A stretch of 5,157 bases of DNA, from positions 1-5,157 of the forward strand of contig JAFGOG010000161.1 of NCBI GenBank assembly GCA_016926595.1, in the 5' to 3' direction. Within the stretch, counting starts at the first letter, position 1. Each line of letters opens with the position of its first letter. The notes under the pieces were generated by a model. That model saw nothing but the letters and a program-made list of their open reading frames with translations. It was not told the origin of the DNA and searched no databases. The translations under genes were made by a program, and so were the position numbers. Source of the stretch: Anaerolineae bacterium (GTDB lineage Bacteria > Chloroflexota > Anaerolineae > JAAYZQ01). Below, in pieces: positions 1 through 5,157 of the stretch.

Positions 1-838
1 CATGATCTTCAAGCTCTTCCCTCAAACCCAGAAGCGGCTCAACTTCTGGTACCTGAACGCGACCATGCCCCTCTACTGCCGCCGGGCCAGCGCCGTCATC
101 ACCGTCTCTGAATGCAGCAAGCGGGACATTGTCGCCCACTATGGCCTGGACCCGGACAAGGTGACCGTCATCTACGAAGCGGCCGGCCCCGAGTTCGGGC
201 CTGCCTCGCCCGCCGATCAGCAGCGGGTGCGGCGGCGCTACGGCCTGCCGGACCAGTTCCTGGTCCATGTCGGCGTCATCGAGCCGCGCAAGAACCTGGT
301 CCGGCTGGTTGAAGCGTTGCAGCGGCTGCGCGACGAAGGCCTGTCCGTCCCCCTGGTAGTGGTTGGACCCAAAGGCTGGCTGTACGACGACTTTTTCCGG
401 CGCCTGGAGCAGCTCCAGGTGCGTGACGCCGTGTGCTTTCCCGGCTACGTGCCCCTCGCCGACCTGCCGGCCATCTACAGCGCTGCCACCCTTGCCGCCA
501 TGCCCTCGGTCTACGAAGGCTTTGGCCTGCCGGTGTTGGAAGCCATGGCCTGTGGCGCCCCCGTCGTCTGCTCCAACACCTCCAGCCTGCCCGAGATCGC
601 CGGCGACGCCGCCCGCTATTTCAATCCCCTCAGCGTAGAAGAGATCGCCGCCGCCATCCGCGCCGCCTGGACCGACCCCGACCTCCGCGCCGCCATGCGC
701 CGCCAGGGCCTGTCCCAAGCCTCCCGCTTCTCCTGGTCCGAGGCCGCCCACCAAACCCTCACCCTCTACGAGCGTGTTCTCACCCGCAGCCCAATCCAAA
801 ATCCAAAATCCAAAATCCAAAATCGACTTGACAGTTAG
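1..838 (+). CDS. GT4-type glycosyltransferase, 5' end outside the window
   Basis: This is the C-terminal two thirds or so of a GT-B fold, family 4 (group 1) glycosyltransferase, a cytoplasmic or membrane-associated enzyme that moves a sugar from a nucleotide donor to a glycan or lipid acceptor. Residues below count from the ATG at 2. The linker motif ITVSECSK lies at 33-40 and the donor-domain start GVIEPRKN at 91-98, with Arg96 and Lys97 as likely phosphate-binding residues. The family EX7E motif is E172-GFGLPVL-E180. The ATG at 2 is probably an internal Met: these proteins have an N-terminal acceptor domain of roughly 100 residues that is missing here, and no ribosome site can be seen. The last codons (about 264-278) come from the CCAAAAT repeat and downstream DNA, so the C-terminal tail is unlikely to be functional. 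The stop is TAG at 836-838. Donor and acceptor cannot be told from sequence; a surface polysaccharide role is a guess. Confidence 0.9.
   Translation, partial: MIFKLFPQTQKRLNFWYLNATMPLYCRRASAVITVSECSKRDIVAHYGLDPDKVTVIYEAAGPEFGPASPADQQRVRRRYGLPDQFLVHVGVIEPRKNLVRLVEALQRLRDEGLSVPLVVVGPKGWLYDDFFRRLEQLQVRDAVCFPGYVPLADLPAIYSAATLAAMPSVYEGFGLPVLEAMACGAPVVCSNTSSLPEIAGDAARYFNPLSVEEIAAAIRAAWTDPDLRAAMRRQGLSQASRFSWSEAAHQTLTLYERVLTRSPIQNPKSKIQNRLDS
796..823. repeat. CCAAAAT heptamer tandem repeat, four perfect copies
   Basis: Four perfect head-to-tail copies of CCAAAAT fill 796-823, preceded by a shortened copy CCAAT at 791-795. The AT-rich tract stands out from the GC-rich surroundings. Short tandem heptamers of this kind are known, from general knowledge, as dispersed intergenic repeats in cyanobacteria and many Chloroflexota. 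Here the tract is translated as the tail of the glycosyltransferase (QNPKSKIQN) and ends four bases before a promoter -35 box. Because seven is not a multiple of three, any copy-number change would alter the reading frame of the tail. Confidence 0.9.
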
Positions 839-856
839 CCTGCTTTGTGCTAGACT
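828..856 (+). promoter_or_regulatory. Sigma70-type promoter for ackA
   Basis: A perfect -35 box TTGACA (828-833) is followed by a 17-base spacer and a -10 box TAGACT (851-856, four of six consensus bases). TGC at 848-850 gives an extended -10 (TGn). Transcription would start near 863, leaving a leader of about 26 bases before the ackA ATG at 889. The -35 box lies inside the end of the upstream glycosyltransferase gene, whose stop (836-838) is within the spacer. No start site has been measured; the call rests on the motif match and its position. Confidence 0.75.
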
Positions 857-875
857 TGCCCGGCCAGACCACTCC

Positions 876-882
876 AAAAGGA
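876..882 (+). promoter_or_regulatory. Ribosome binding site of ackA
   Basis: AAAAGGA lies six bases before the ATG at 889. It decides the start: an in-frame GTG at 847 would add 14 residues, but it sits upstream of the predicted transcription start, overlaps the promoter spacer and lacks such a site. Confidence 0.8.
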
Positions 883-888
883 CGCCTC

Positions 889-2109
889 ATGAAGATTCTC
901 GTTTTGAACTGTGGCAGCTCTTCGGTCAAGTACCAGCTTTTCGATCTGGACGGGGGCGGCGAGGCCTCGCTCGCCAACGGGATCGTCGAGGAGGTGGGGT
1001 TGGGAAACCCCCGCCTGACCCACCGGCGGGCCGGTGAGCACAAGCTGTCCTGGACCGACGTCCCGGTCCGCGACCACAAAGGCGCGATCCAGTTGGTCCT
1101 GGATACGCTGGTTCACCCGGAGCATGGGGTCATCGGCAGCGTCCAGGAGCTGGAGGCGGTCGGCCACCGGGTGGTGCACGGCGGGGAGCAGTTTGCCTCG
1201 TCGGTGCTGATCACGGCGGAGGTGGTGCAGGCGCTGTACGACAATGTCAACCTGGCGCCCCTGCACAACCCACCCAACATCCAGGGCATCGAGGCGATGA
1301 TGGCCCTGCTGCCCCAGGTGCCGCAGGTGGGAGTCTTTGACACCGCCTTTCACCAGACGATGGAGCCGCACGCCTACCTGTACGCCATTCCCTACCGCTT
1401 TTACCGCACCTATGGCATCCGCCGCTTTGGCTTTCACGGCACGTCGCATCGCTACGTGGCCTACTGCGCCGCCGGCTACCTGGGCCGGCCGATCGAGGAG
1501 CTCAAGATCGTGACCTGCCACCTGGGCAATGGGGCCAGCATCACCGCAGTGCACCACGGCCGGTCGGTGGCGACCAGCATGGGCTTTACCCCGCTGGAGG
1601 GCCTGCCGATGGGTACCCGCTGCGGCGACATCGACCCGGCCATCGTCACCTTTTTGGCGCAGAAGGAGCGGCTTGGCCTGGCTGGCATCGACCGGCTGTT
1701 GAACCGGGAGAGCGGCGTGCTTGGCCTGTCGGAGCTGACGAGCGACATGCGCGTTTTCCAGGAAGCGATCGAGGCAGGGCCGGACCATTCCCATTATGAG
1801 CGGTCGATGTTGGTGATCAAGCTCTACACCCTGCGGGTCAAGCAGTACATCGGCGCCTATGCGGCGGCCATGGGCGGCCTGGACTGCGTGGTCTTTACCG
1901 GCGGCATCGGCGAGAACTTTTCCCAGGTGTGCGACTGGGCCTGCCAGGGGCTGGAGTTCCTGGGCGTCGAAGGGGTCCAGGCCCGGCGCTCGGGCGGCCA
2001 GATCGTCGAGGCGTCGGCGCCGGGCTCGCCAGTCAAGGTGCTGATCGTGCCCACCAACGAAGAGCTGGCGATCGCCCGCGACACCTACGGCATCGTGATA
2101 GGCAGCTAG
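889..2109 (+). CDS. ackA: Acetate kinase
   Basis: Acetate kinase is a cytoplasmic enzyme that interconverts acetyl phosphate + ADP and acetate + ATP. It works with phosphotransacetylase in acetate production or activation. The 406 residues match the usual length of about 400. The first family signature is NCGSSSVK at 7-14. The second is GFHGTSHRYV at 181-190. By motif alignment with the well-studied Methanosarcina enzyme, the active-site residues are Asn7, Arg94 (GHRVVHGG), Asp151 (VFDTAFHQ), His183, Asn214 (HLGNGAS), Arg244 (MGTRCGDIDP) and Glu391 (NEEL); all are present. The phosphate-binding GGIGEN is at 338-343. The enzyme therefore looks intact and active. It has its own promoter and a strong ribosome site, and it ends in TAG inside a palindrome that may be its terminator. 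No pta gene is adjacent in this window. Confidence 0.97.
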   Translation: MKILVLNCGSSSVKYQLFDLDGGGEASLANGIVEEVGLGNPRLTHRRAGEHKLSWTDVPVRDHKGAIQLVLDTLVHPEHGVIGSVQELEAVGHRVVHGGEQFASSVLITAEVVQALYDNVNLAPLHNPPNIQGIEAMMALLPQVPQVGVFDTAFHQTMEPHAYLYAIPYRFYRTYGIRRFGFHGTSHRYVAYCAAGYLGRPIEELKIVTCHLGNGASITAVHHGRSVATSMGFTPLEGLPMGTRCGDIDPAIVTFLAQKERLGLAGIDRLLNRESGVLGLSELTSDMRVFQEAIEAGPDHSHYERSMLVIKLYTLRVKQYIGAYAAAMGGLDCVVFTGGIGENFSQVCDWACQGLEFLGVEGVQARRSGGQIVEASAPGSPVKVLIVPTNEELAIARDTYGIVIGS

Positions 2110-2141
2110 GACACAGGCGAGCCCGGGCTCGCCTGTGTCCT
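2108..2141. terminator. Perfect 34-base palindrome between convergent genes, possible two-way terminator
   Basis: The sequence reads the same on both strands from 2108 to 2141, with its centre at GCCC|GGGC (2121-2128). As RNA it would form a stem of about 15 bp with a tight four-base loop on either strand. It begins within the ackA stop codon and lies 12 bases beyond the stop of the minus-strand dehydrogenase, a usual place for a shared terminator. Neither side has a T-tract, so it is not a textbook intrinsic terminator. It may work by another route, block RNA decay, or bind a dimeric protein. Confidence 0.6.
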
Positions 2142-2150
2142 GGATTGAGC

Positions 2151-2162
2151 CCTCTATAGAGG
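2151..2162. repeat. Short perfect palindrome CCTCTATAGAGG
   Basis: A 12-base perfect palindrome overlaps the TAG stop (2156-2154) and the last two sense codons of the minus-strand dehydrogenase gene, ten bases from the larger palindrome. It has no loop, so it is a weak RNA hairpin. It may be chance or part of the convergent end region. Confidence 0.35.
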
Positions 2163-3323
2163 CGTGACGCGGGTCTTGACCTCGATCCCGCGCTTGGCCA
2201 GCTCCTGCACGAACAGGTCGGGCGGCACGGCCAGCTCGACCGGCACAGCGCCCCGCGGCGTCTGGCCGCGGGCCATCATGCCGGCCACGATCGCCCCGTC
2301 CCAGCCGGTGGTCCGCTCCATGGCGGTGAAACCGGTCTCTTTGTCATAAAAGTCCATGAGATCGAGGACCACTTCTGCCGGCCTGCCATCCTGGCGTCCG
2401 GTGGCCCGAACGCGGATGACCACCACGTCCTTGTCGCCGGGAAAGGTGACCATCGGCTCGAACAGGGCGTGGAACAGGTCGCGGGGCGCCACCTCGCCCC
2501 CTTTGACCGGCACCGGGTCGGTGCGCCACAGCCCCAGGTCGTAAAAGGCCCGCAGTTGGGCGAACTGGCCGGGGTAGCGGACCGTCTTGTTCTGGTAGGT
2601 TTTCAGCTTGCCCTCAAAGGTCCACGGCGCGGTCGACACGCCGCCCCCGGTGGTGAACGCCTCCAGCCGGCCCACCGGCGGCGGGAATTCGATCTCCTCC
2701 AGCTCGTCCATCGTCGGCGCCAGCGTCGGCTTGCCGTCGCGCAAAAAGATGGGCGATTCGGCGTATTCGTTGGTCAGCCCGGCGATGTTAAAGGTCAGCA
2801 AATAGTTGAACGGCGGGCGCGGGTTTTGCGGCAGGCCGCCGTCCCACATGAACACCTCTTCCGGCTCGTCGAGCAGGCTCATGGCATAGACCATCAGCGT
2901 GGTGCCCATCCCCGGCACCTGGCCGCAGTCGGGGATGATGCTGATGCCGGCCGCTTGCGCCGCCGGGTCGAGCGCCAGCTCCTCGCGGACTAGGTCGGTG
3001 TTCCCGCCCAGGTCGCACATGCTGGCCCGGGCCTCGACGGCCGCCCGGGCGATGCCCAGGTTATAGTAGTAGGGCACGGCGCTCAGAAAGGCGTCGACGC
3101 CGGTCAGGGCGTCCACCAGCGCCCCGTGATCGGTGACGTCGATCTGGGCTGCGTGCGCCTTGCCCGTATTCAGCAGGCGGTTGACCCGCGCCGCCACCGC
3201 CTCGGCGGCGGCCAGCGACTGGTCGGCCAGCAGGACGCTGTCGGCCTGGCCAAGCTTGCACATATCGTAGGCGCAGGCCGTGCCCTGCCGGCCGGCGCCG
3301 AGCACTGCGTATCGGTATCCCAT
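2154..3323 (-). CDS. Saccharopine dehydrogenase family oxidoreductase, L-lysine 6-dehydrogenase-like
   Basis: This is a 389-residue NAD(P)-dependent dehydrogenase of the saccharopine dehydrogenase family. Visible landmarks are the dinucleotide-binding GAGRQG at 9-14, an acidic Asp34 at the end of the second strand (suggesting NAD+ over NADP+), a YYYN segment at 85-88, CDLGG at 103-107 and IIPDCGQVPGM at 129-139. Then come WDGGLP (160-165), EAFTTGGGVST (221-231) and KTVRYPG (246-252). From memory, the same order of motifs and nearly the same length occur in bacterial L-lysine 6-dehydrogenase, which oxidises the lysine epsilon-amine to allysine. That substrate is inferred, not proven. The gene follows an MttB-like methyltransferase and its corrinoid protein on the same strand, so its substrate may be a demethylated amine. 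The ATG at 3323 is preferred because of its ribosome site and because the glycine-rich loop then falls at the usual place. A strong hairpin just upstream may limit its expression. Stop is TAG. Confidence 0.85.
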   Translation of the reverse strand: MGYRYAVLGAGRQGTACAYDMCKLGQADSVLLADQSLAAAEAVAARVNRLLNTGKAHAAQIDVTDHGALVDALTGVDAFLSAVPYYYNLGIARAAVEARASMCDLGGNTDLVREELALDPAAQAAGISIIPDCGQVPGMGTTLMVYAMSLLDEPEEVFMWDGGLPQNPRPPFNYLLTFNIAGLTNEYAESPIFLRDGKPTLAPTMDELEEIEFPPPVGRLEAFTTGGGVSTAPWTFEGKLKTYQNKTVRYPGQFAQLRAFYDLGLWRTDPVPVKGGEVAPRDLFHALFEPMVTFPGDKDVVVIRVRATGRQDGRPAEVVLDLMDFYDKETGFTAMERTTGWDGAIVAGMMARGQTPRGAVPVELAVPPDLFVQELAKRGIEVKTRVTPL

Positions 3324-3326
3324 CTT

Positions 3327-3333
3327 CTCCCCC
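3327..3333 (-). promoter_or_regulatory. Ribosome binding site of the dehydrogenase gene
   Basis: On the minus strand GGGGGAG ends three bases before the ATG at 3323. The spacing is short but the purine run is strong. It starts only three bases after the T-tract of the upstream hairpin. It favours the ATG over an in-frame TTG at 3362, which lies in the hairpin loop. Confidence 0.6.
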
Positions 3334-3336
3334 TGC

Positions 3337-3381
3337 AAAAAGCAGGCTTCCGGGGCGGCCAACAGCCGCTCCGGAAGCCTG
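3337..3381 (-). terminator. Intrinsic terminator or attenuator hairpin between the corrinoid-protein and dehydrogenase genes
   Basis: Arms 3343-3359 and 3365-3381 pair over 17 bp with a single mismatch at 3354/3370 (G opposite T as read on the plus strand; A opposite C in the minus-strand transcript). The loop is five bases (3360-3364). Read on the minus strand, the stem is followed after one base by TTTTT (3341-3337). It starts nine bases after the TAA of the corrinoid-protein gene. This is the form of a strong rho-independent terminator. The dehydrogenase start codon is only 13 bases beyond the T-tract, leaving no room for a separate promoter between them. It may act as a partial terminator that lowers expression of the last gene, as a regulated attenuator, or as an mRNA-stabilising hairpin. 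Confidence 0.8.
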
Positions 3382-3390
3382 GGTTGTCGT

Positions 3391-4038
3391 TTATATCCCC
3401 ATCAGCCGCTTGGCGATCACTACCGCGCCGGCTGCATCTTCGGCATAGCCGTCGGCGCCGATCTGGTCGGCCCAGGCCTGGGTTACGGGCGAGCCGCCAA
3501 CCATCACCTTGACCCTGTCGCGCAGGCCGGCCTCGACCAGGTGCTCGATCACGTCGCGCTGGTGGAGCATGGTGGTCGTCAGCAGGGCCGACAGGGCGAC
3601 GATGTCGGCGTTCTGCTCGCGCGCCTTGGCCACAAACTCGTCGGCTTCGATGTCGATCCCCAGGTCGTAGACCTGGAAGCCGTTAGCCGACAGCATCGAG
3701 CCGACCAGTGCCTTGCCGATTTCGTGGATGTCGCCCTTGACCGTGCCCAGCACGACATTGCCGAGCACCTTGCGCTGCCGCCCCCCGGCTTTGAGCGCTG
3801 GCTCCAGGACGGCCAGCGCGGCTTTCATCGCCTCGCCGCCCAGGATCAGGTCGGGCAAAAAGTACTCGCCGGACGAATAGAGCTCGCCCACCACGTCCAT
3901 GCCGGCGGTATATCCTCTGTTGATCGCTTCCAGCGGGTCGACCCCCGTGTCAAGCGCCGTCTGGGCCAGCGCCTGGGCTTGGTCTGGGTCGCCGTCGATC
4001 ACCGTCTGGGCCATTTGCTTGAACAGTTCTTCTGACAT
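3391..4038 (-). CDS. Corrinoid protein of the MtbC/MttC/MtmC family
   Basis: This 215-residue cytoplasmic protein carries a cobalamin and shuttles methyl groups from a substrate-specific methyltransferase to a second methyltransferase. Residues 1-88 form the helical cap domain typical of methionine-synthase-like corrinoid proteins (GELYSSGEYFLPDLILGGEAM at 51-71, both halves highly characteristic). Residues 90-215 are the Rossmann-like B12-binding domain. It holds the cobalt-ligand motif D103-I-H105-E-I-G108, with His105 the expected lower axial ligand, then S150-A-L152 and the GG at 181-182 that line the nucleotide tail. Length is normal for the family. AGGAG (4050-4046) lies seven bases before the ATG, supporting this start. 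It begins 36 bases after the MttB-like gene, so the two are almost certainly co-transcribed as partners. The stop is TAA, followed by a strong hairpin. The substrate cannot be told from this protein alone. Confidence 0.95.
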   Translation of the reverse strand: MSEELFKQMAQTVIDGDPDQAQALAQTALDTGVDPLEAINRGYTAGMDVVGELYSSGEYFLPDLILGGEAMKAALAVLEPALKAGGRQRKVLGNVVLGTVKGDIHEIGKALVGSMLSANGFQVYDLGIDIEADEFVAKAREQNADIVALSALLTTTMLHQRDVIEHLVEAGLRDRVKVMVGGSPVTQAWADQIGADGYAEDAAGAVVIAKRLMGI

Positions 4039-4045
4039 TTTGGGT

Positions 4046-4052
4046 CTCCTTT
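4046..4052 (-). promoter_or_regulatory. Ribosome binding site of the corrinoid-protein gene
   Basis: AAAGGAG on the minus strand, seven bases before the ATG at 4038, in the 36-base gap after the methyltransferase stop. It is a strong independent site, so this gene does not depend on read-through of the upstream TAG. Confidence 0.75.
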
Positions 4053-4074
4053 GAGATTCTTGACCTGTTGTGGG

Positions 4075-5157
4075 CTACACCGGTCGGACGGTGAGCTTGG
4101 GCAGCTCATTCAAGCCGGCCGCCCTGGCGTGCCTGACGGCGATGGCCTTCAGCTCGCGTACCACGTCGCCCGGGATCGACGGCAGCTCATAGGCCTCGAT
4201 CAGCTCCTGGACCTTGCGATGCGCCCGGGCGTTGGCGTCCAGGGCGCCCTTGTCGAACCAGTTCTGCCTAAAGTCGCGGTCGATCACCTCCGTCGGGATA
4301 TAGTCCTCCTGGCGAAAGTGAAGGCGGGTGTGCTTGTTCTTTAAAAAGTTGCCCTCGTGGCCTACCTGGCGCATCACCTCCAACGCCAGCGGCGTTTCCG
4401 AATCGTCCACGCCGCGGACCAGTCGCTTGGCCATGCCGACGATCTCGGCGTCGATCACCAGCTTTTCGAGGCTGAAGCAGCTCTCAAAATCCATCATGCC
4501 GGGGCCGGACATCATGTTGACCCCGGCCAGCGCGCCGAGGATGGCGCCGGAAGCGGTTTCCAGCCCGGTCTGAGCGTCGACAATCTTGGTGTCAGACATG
4601 CCCAGGTAGGCGTGGGTCGGCAGGCCGCCCGGCTTGATCGCCTTGCCGATCTGGGCGTAGGTGCAGTCGAGCATCATCGTCGCCACCGCGCCCATCGGGG
4701 TGGTGCCGGTGCGCATGTCGAACGAGGCCGGCGACCCGCCCCACACGATCGGGCTGCCCGGCTTGGCCAACTGGTGGATGGTCAGGCCGCTCAGGCATTC
4801 GGCGGTGTGCTGCACGGCCGAGCCGATGACCGTGGCCGGCCCGGTGGCGCCCATGAGCGGCATCGACACCAGCTCGGCGGGCACGCCGGTCCGCGCCGCG
4901 TCGATCAGGTTGGCGCAGGTGATATCGCTCCACAACAGGGGCGGCGAGGGGCAGACGTCAAAGACGGCGCGCGGCCTGGCCGCCACCGCTGCGGCGCTCC
5001 CGGCCGAAGTGACCAGCAGCTCGTGCATGATCGCAAAGCTCTCGATGGCAAAGGTGCCGGTGACGATCGGCTTGCGGCCGTAGAGCAGGAGCAGGTACAG
5101 CCGGTACCAGTCGGCCATGCTCTGCGGCACGTCGCCGCAGACGATGGAGGTGGCCAG
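4075..5157 (-). CDS. MttB-superfamily methylamine/betaine:corrinoid methyltransferase, 5' end outside the window
   Basis: The visible 360 codons are the C-terminal part of a trimethylamine methyltransferase (MttB) superfamily protein. These enzymes take a methyl group from a quaternary or tertiary amine and pass it to Co(I) of a partner corrinoid protein, here probably the next gene. Counting from the first whole codon at 5157, family-like stretches include GTFAIESFAIMHELL (34-48), PPLLWSD (72-78), SMPLMGATGPAT (98-109), GSPIVWGGSPASFDMRTG (134-151) and SGAILGALAGVNMMSGPGM (201-219). The full family length is about 470-500 residues, so roughly 110-140 are missing. The GTG at 5130 is not a real start because the frame stays open to the window edge. 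The archaeal MttB has pyrrolysine, encoded by TAG, about two thirds along; no in-frame TAG occurs in the visible part. It is thus probably a non-pyrrolysine member like the glycine betaine, proline betaine or carnitine enzymes. The substrate is unknown. The stop is TAG. Confidence 0.92.
   Translation of the reverse strand: MATSIVCGDVPQSMADWYRLYLLLLYGRKPIVTGTFAIESFAIMHELLVTSAGSAAAVAARPRAVFDVCPSPPLLWSDITCANLIDAARTGVPAELVSMPLMGATGPATVIGSAVQHTAECLSGLTIHQLAKPGSPIVWGGSPASFDMRTGTTPMGAVATMMLDCTYAQIGKAIKPGGLPTHAYLGMSDTKIVDAQTGLETASGAILGALAGVNMMSGPGMMDFESCFSLEKLVIDAEIVGMAKRLVRGVDDSETPLALEVMRQVGHEGNFLKNKHTRLHFRQEDYIPTEVIDRDFRQNWFDKGALDANARAHRKVQELIEAYELPSIPGDVVRELKAIAVRHARAAGLNELPKLTVRPV

Noticed and set aside
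2..4. ATG at 2 as the true start of the glycosyltransferase.
   Set aside because: The protein would lack the N-terminal acceptor domain, and the following residues match the middle of these proteins rather than their start.
791..823. Possible CRISPR or attachment-site repeat at the CCAAAAT array.
   Set aside because: The units are seven bases with no spacers and no nearby integrase or cas gene; it is a simple tandem repeat.
847..888. GTG start at 847 giving a longer acetate kinase.
   Set aside because: It lies in the promoter spacer, upstream of the expected transcription start, and acetate kinases begin with the MKILVLN-type strand that starts at 889.
850..1794. Long open frame on the minus strand opposite ackA (314 codons).
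   Set aside because: It is antisense to an intact acetate kinase, shows no recognisable domain, and long empty frames are expected opposite GC-rich genes.
2469..2993. Open frame on the plus strand opposite the dehydrogenase gene (174 codons).
   Set aside because: It is rich in Arg and Gly as GC-rich shadows are, and the minus-strand frame has clear family motifs.
3324..3362. TTG start at 3362 giving a 402-residue dehydrogenase.
   Set aside because: The extra 13 codons are made by the terminator hairpin and T-tract, and the ATG at 3323 has a purine-rich ribosome site and puts the glycine-rich loop at its usual position.
3280..4035. Open frame on the plus strand opposite the corrinoid-protein gene (251 codons).
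   Set aside because: It crosses the terminator and mirrors the codons of a well-supported gene; no family features are seen.
4036..4077. Read-through of the methyltransferase TAG would run 12 sense codons straight into the corrinoid-protein ATG in the same frame, giving a possible amber-decoded fusion.
   Set aside because: The protein already ends where the family normally ends, the next gene has its own strong ribosome site, and TAG is an ordinary stop for other genes here. An open in-frame gap this short is likely by chance.

Overview
The window holds five protein-coding genes and almost no spare DNA. Two are cut by its edges: a glycosyltransferase at the left and an MttB-family methyltransferase at the right. 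The DNA is GC-rich, with strong SD-type ribosome sites. A CCAAAAT heptamer tandem repeat lies near the left end. Repeats of this type are familiar from Chloroflexota and cyanobacteria. Together with corrinoid methyltransferase genes this suggests an anaerobic or facultative Chloroflexota-like bacterium (Anaerolineae or a relative). That placement is inference of modest confidence.

Layout, left to right. On the + strand, the 3' part of a GT4-type glycosyltransferase gene (2-838) runs through the heptamer repeat (796-823), which supplies its last codons. A near-consensus sigma70-type promoter (828-856) overlaps the end of that gene and should drive a complete acetate kinase gene, ackA (889-2109). 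A perfect 34-base palindrome (2108-2141) fills most of the gap between ackA and the convergent minus-strand genes.

The minus-strand cluster, in transcription order, is: an MttB-superfamily methylamine/betaine:corrinoid methyltransferase (5157-4075, 5' end outside); its likely partner, a MtbC/MttC-type corrinoid protein (4038-3391); a 17-bp hairpin followed by five T (3381-3337), which looks like an intrinsic terminator or attenuator; and a saccharopine-dehydrogenase-family enzyme resembling L-lysine 6-dehydrogenase (3323-2154).

How they may work together. The methyltransferase would move a methyl group from a methylated amine to the cobalt of the corrinoid protein. A second methyltransferase, not in the window, would pass it to tetrahydrofolate or a thiol. 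The lysine-dehydrogenase-like enzyme could then oxidise the demethylated amine. This raises the untested idea that the substrate is a methylated lysine or similar amino acid betaine. The MttB homologue has no in-frame amber codon in the visible part, and four of the five genes end in TAG, so it is most likely a non-pyrrolysine member. Acetate kinase could make ATP from acetyl phosphate derived from such catabolism, but it has its own promoter on the other strand and the link is only positional.
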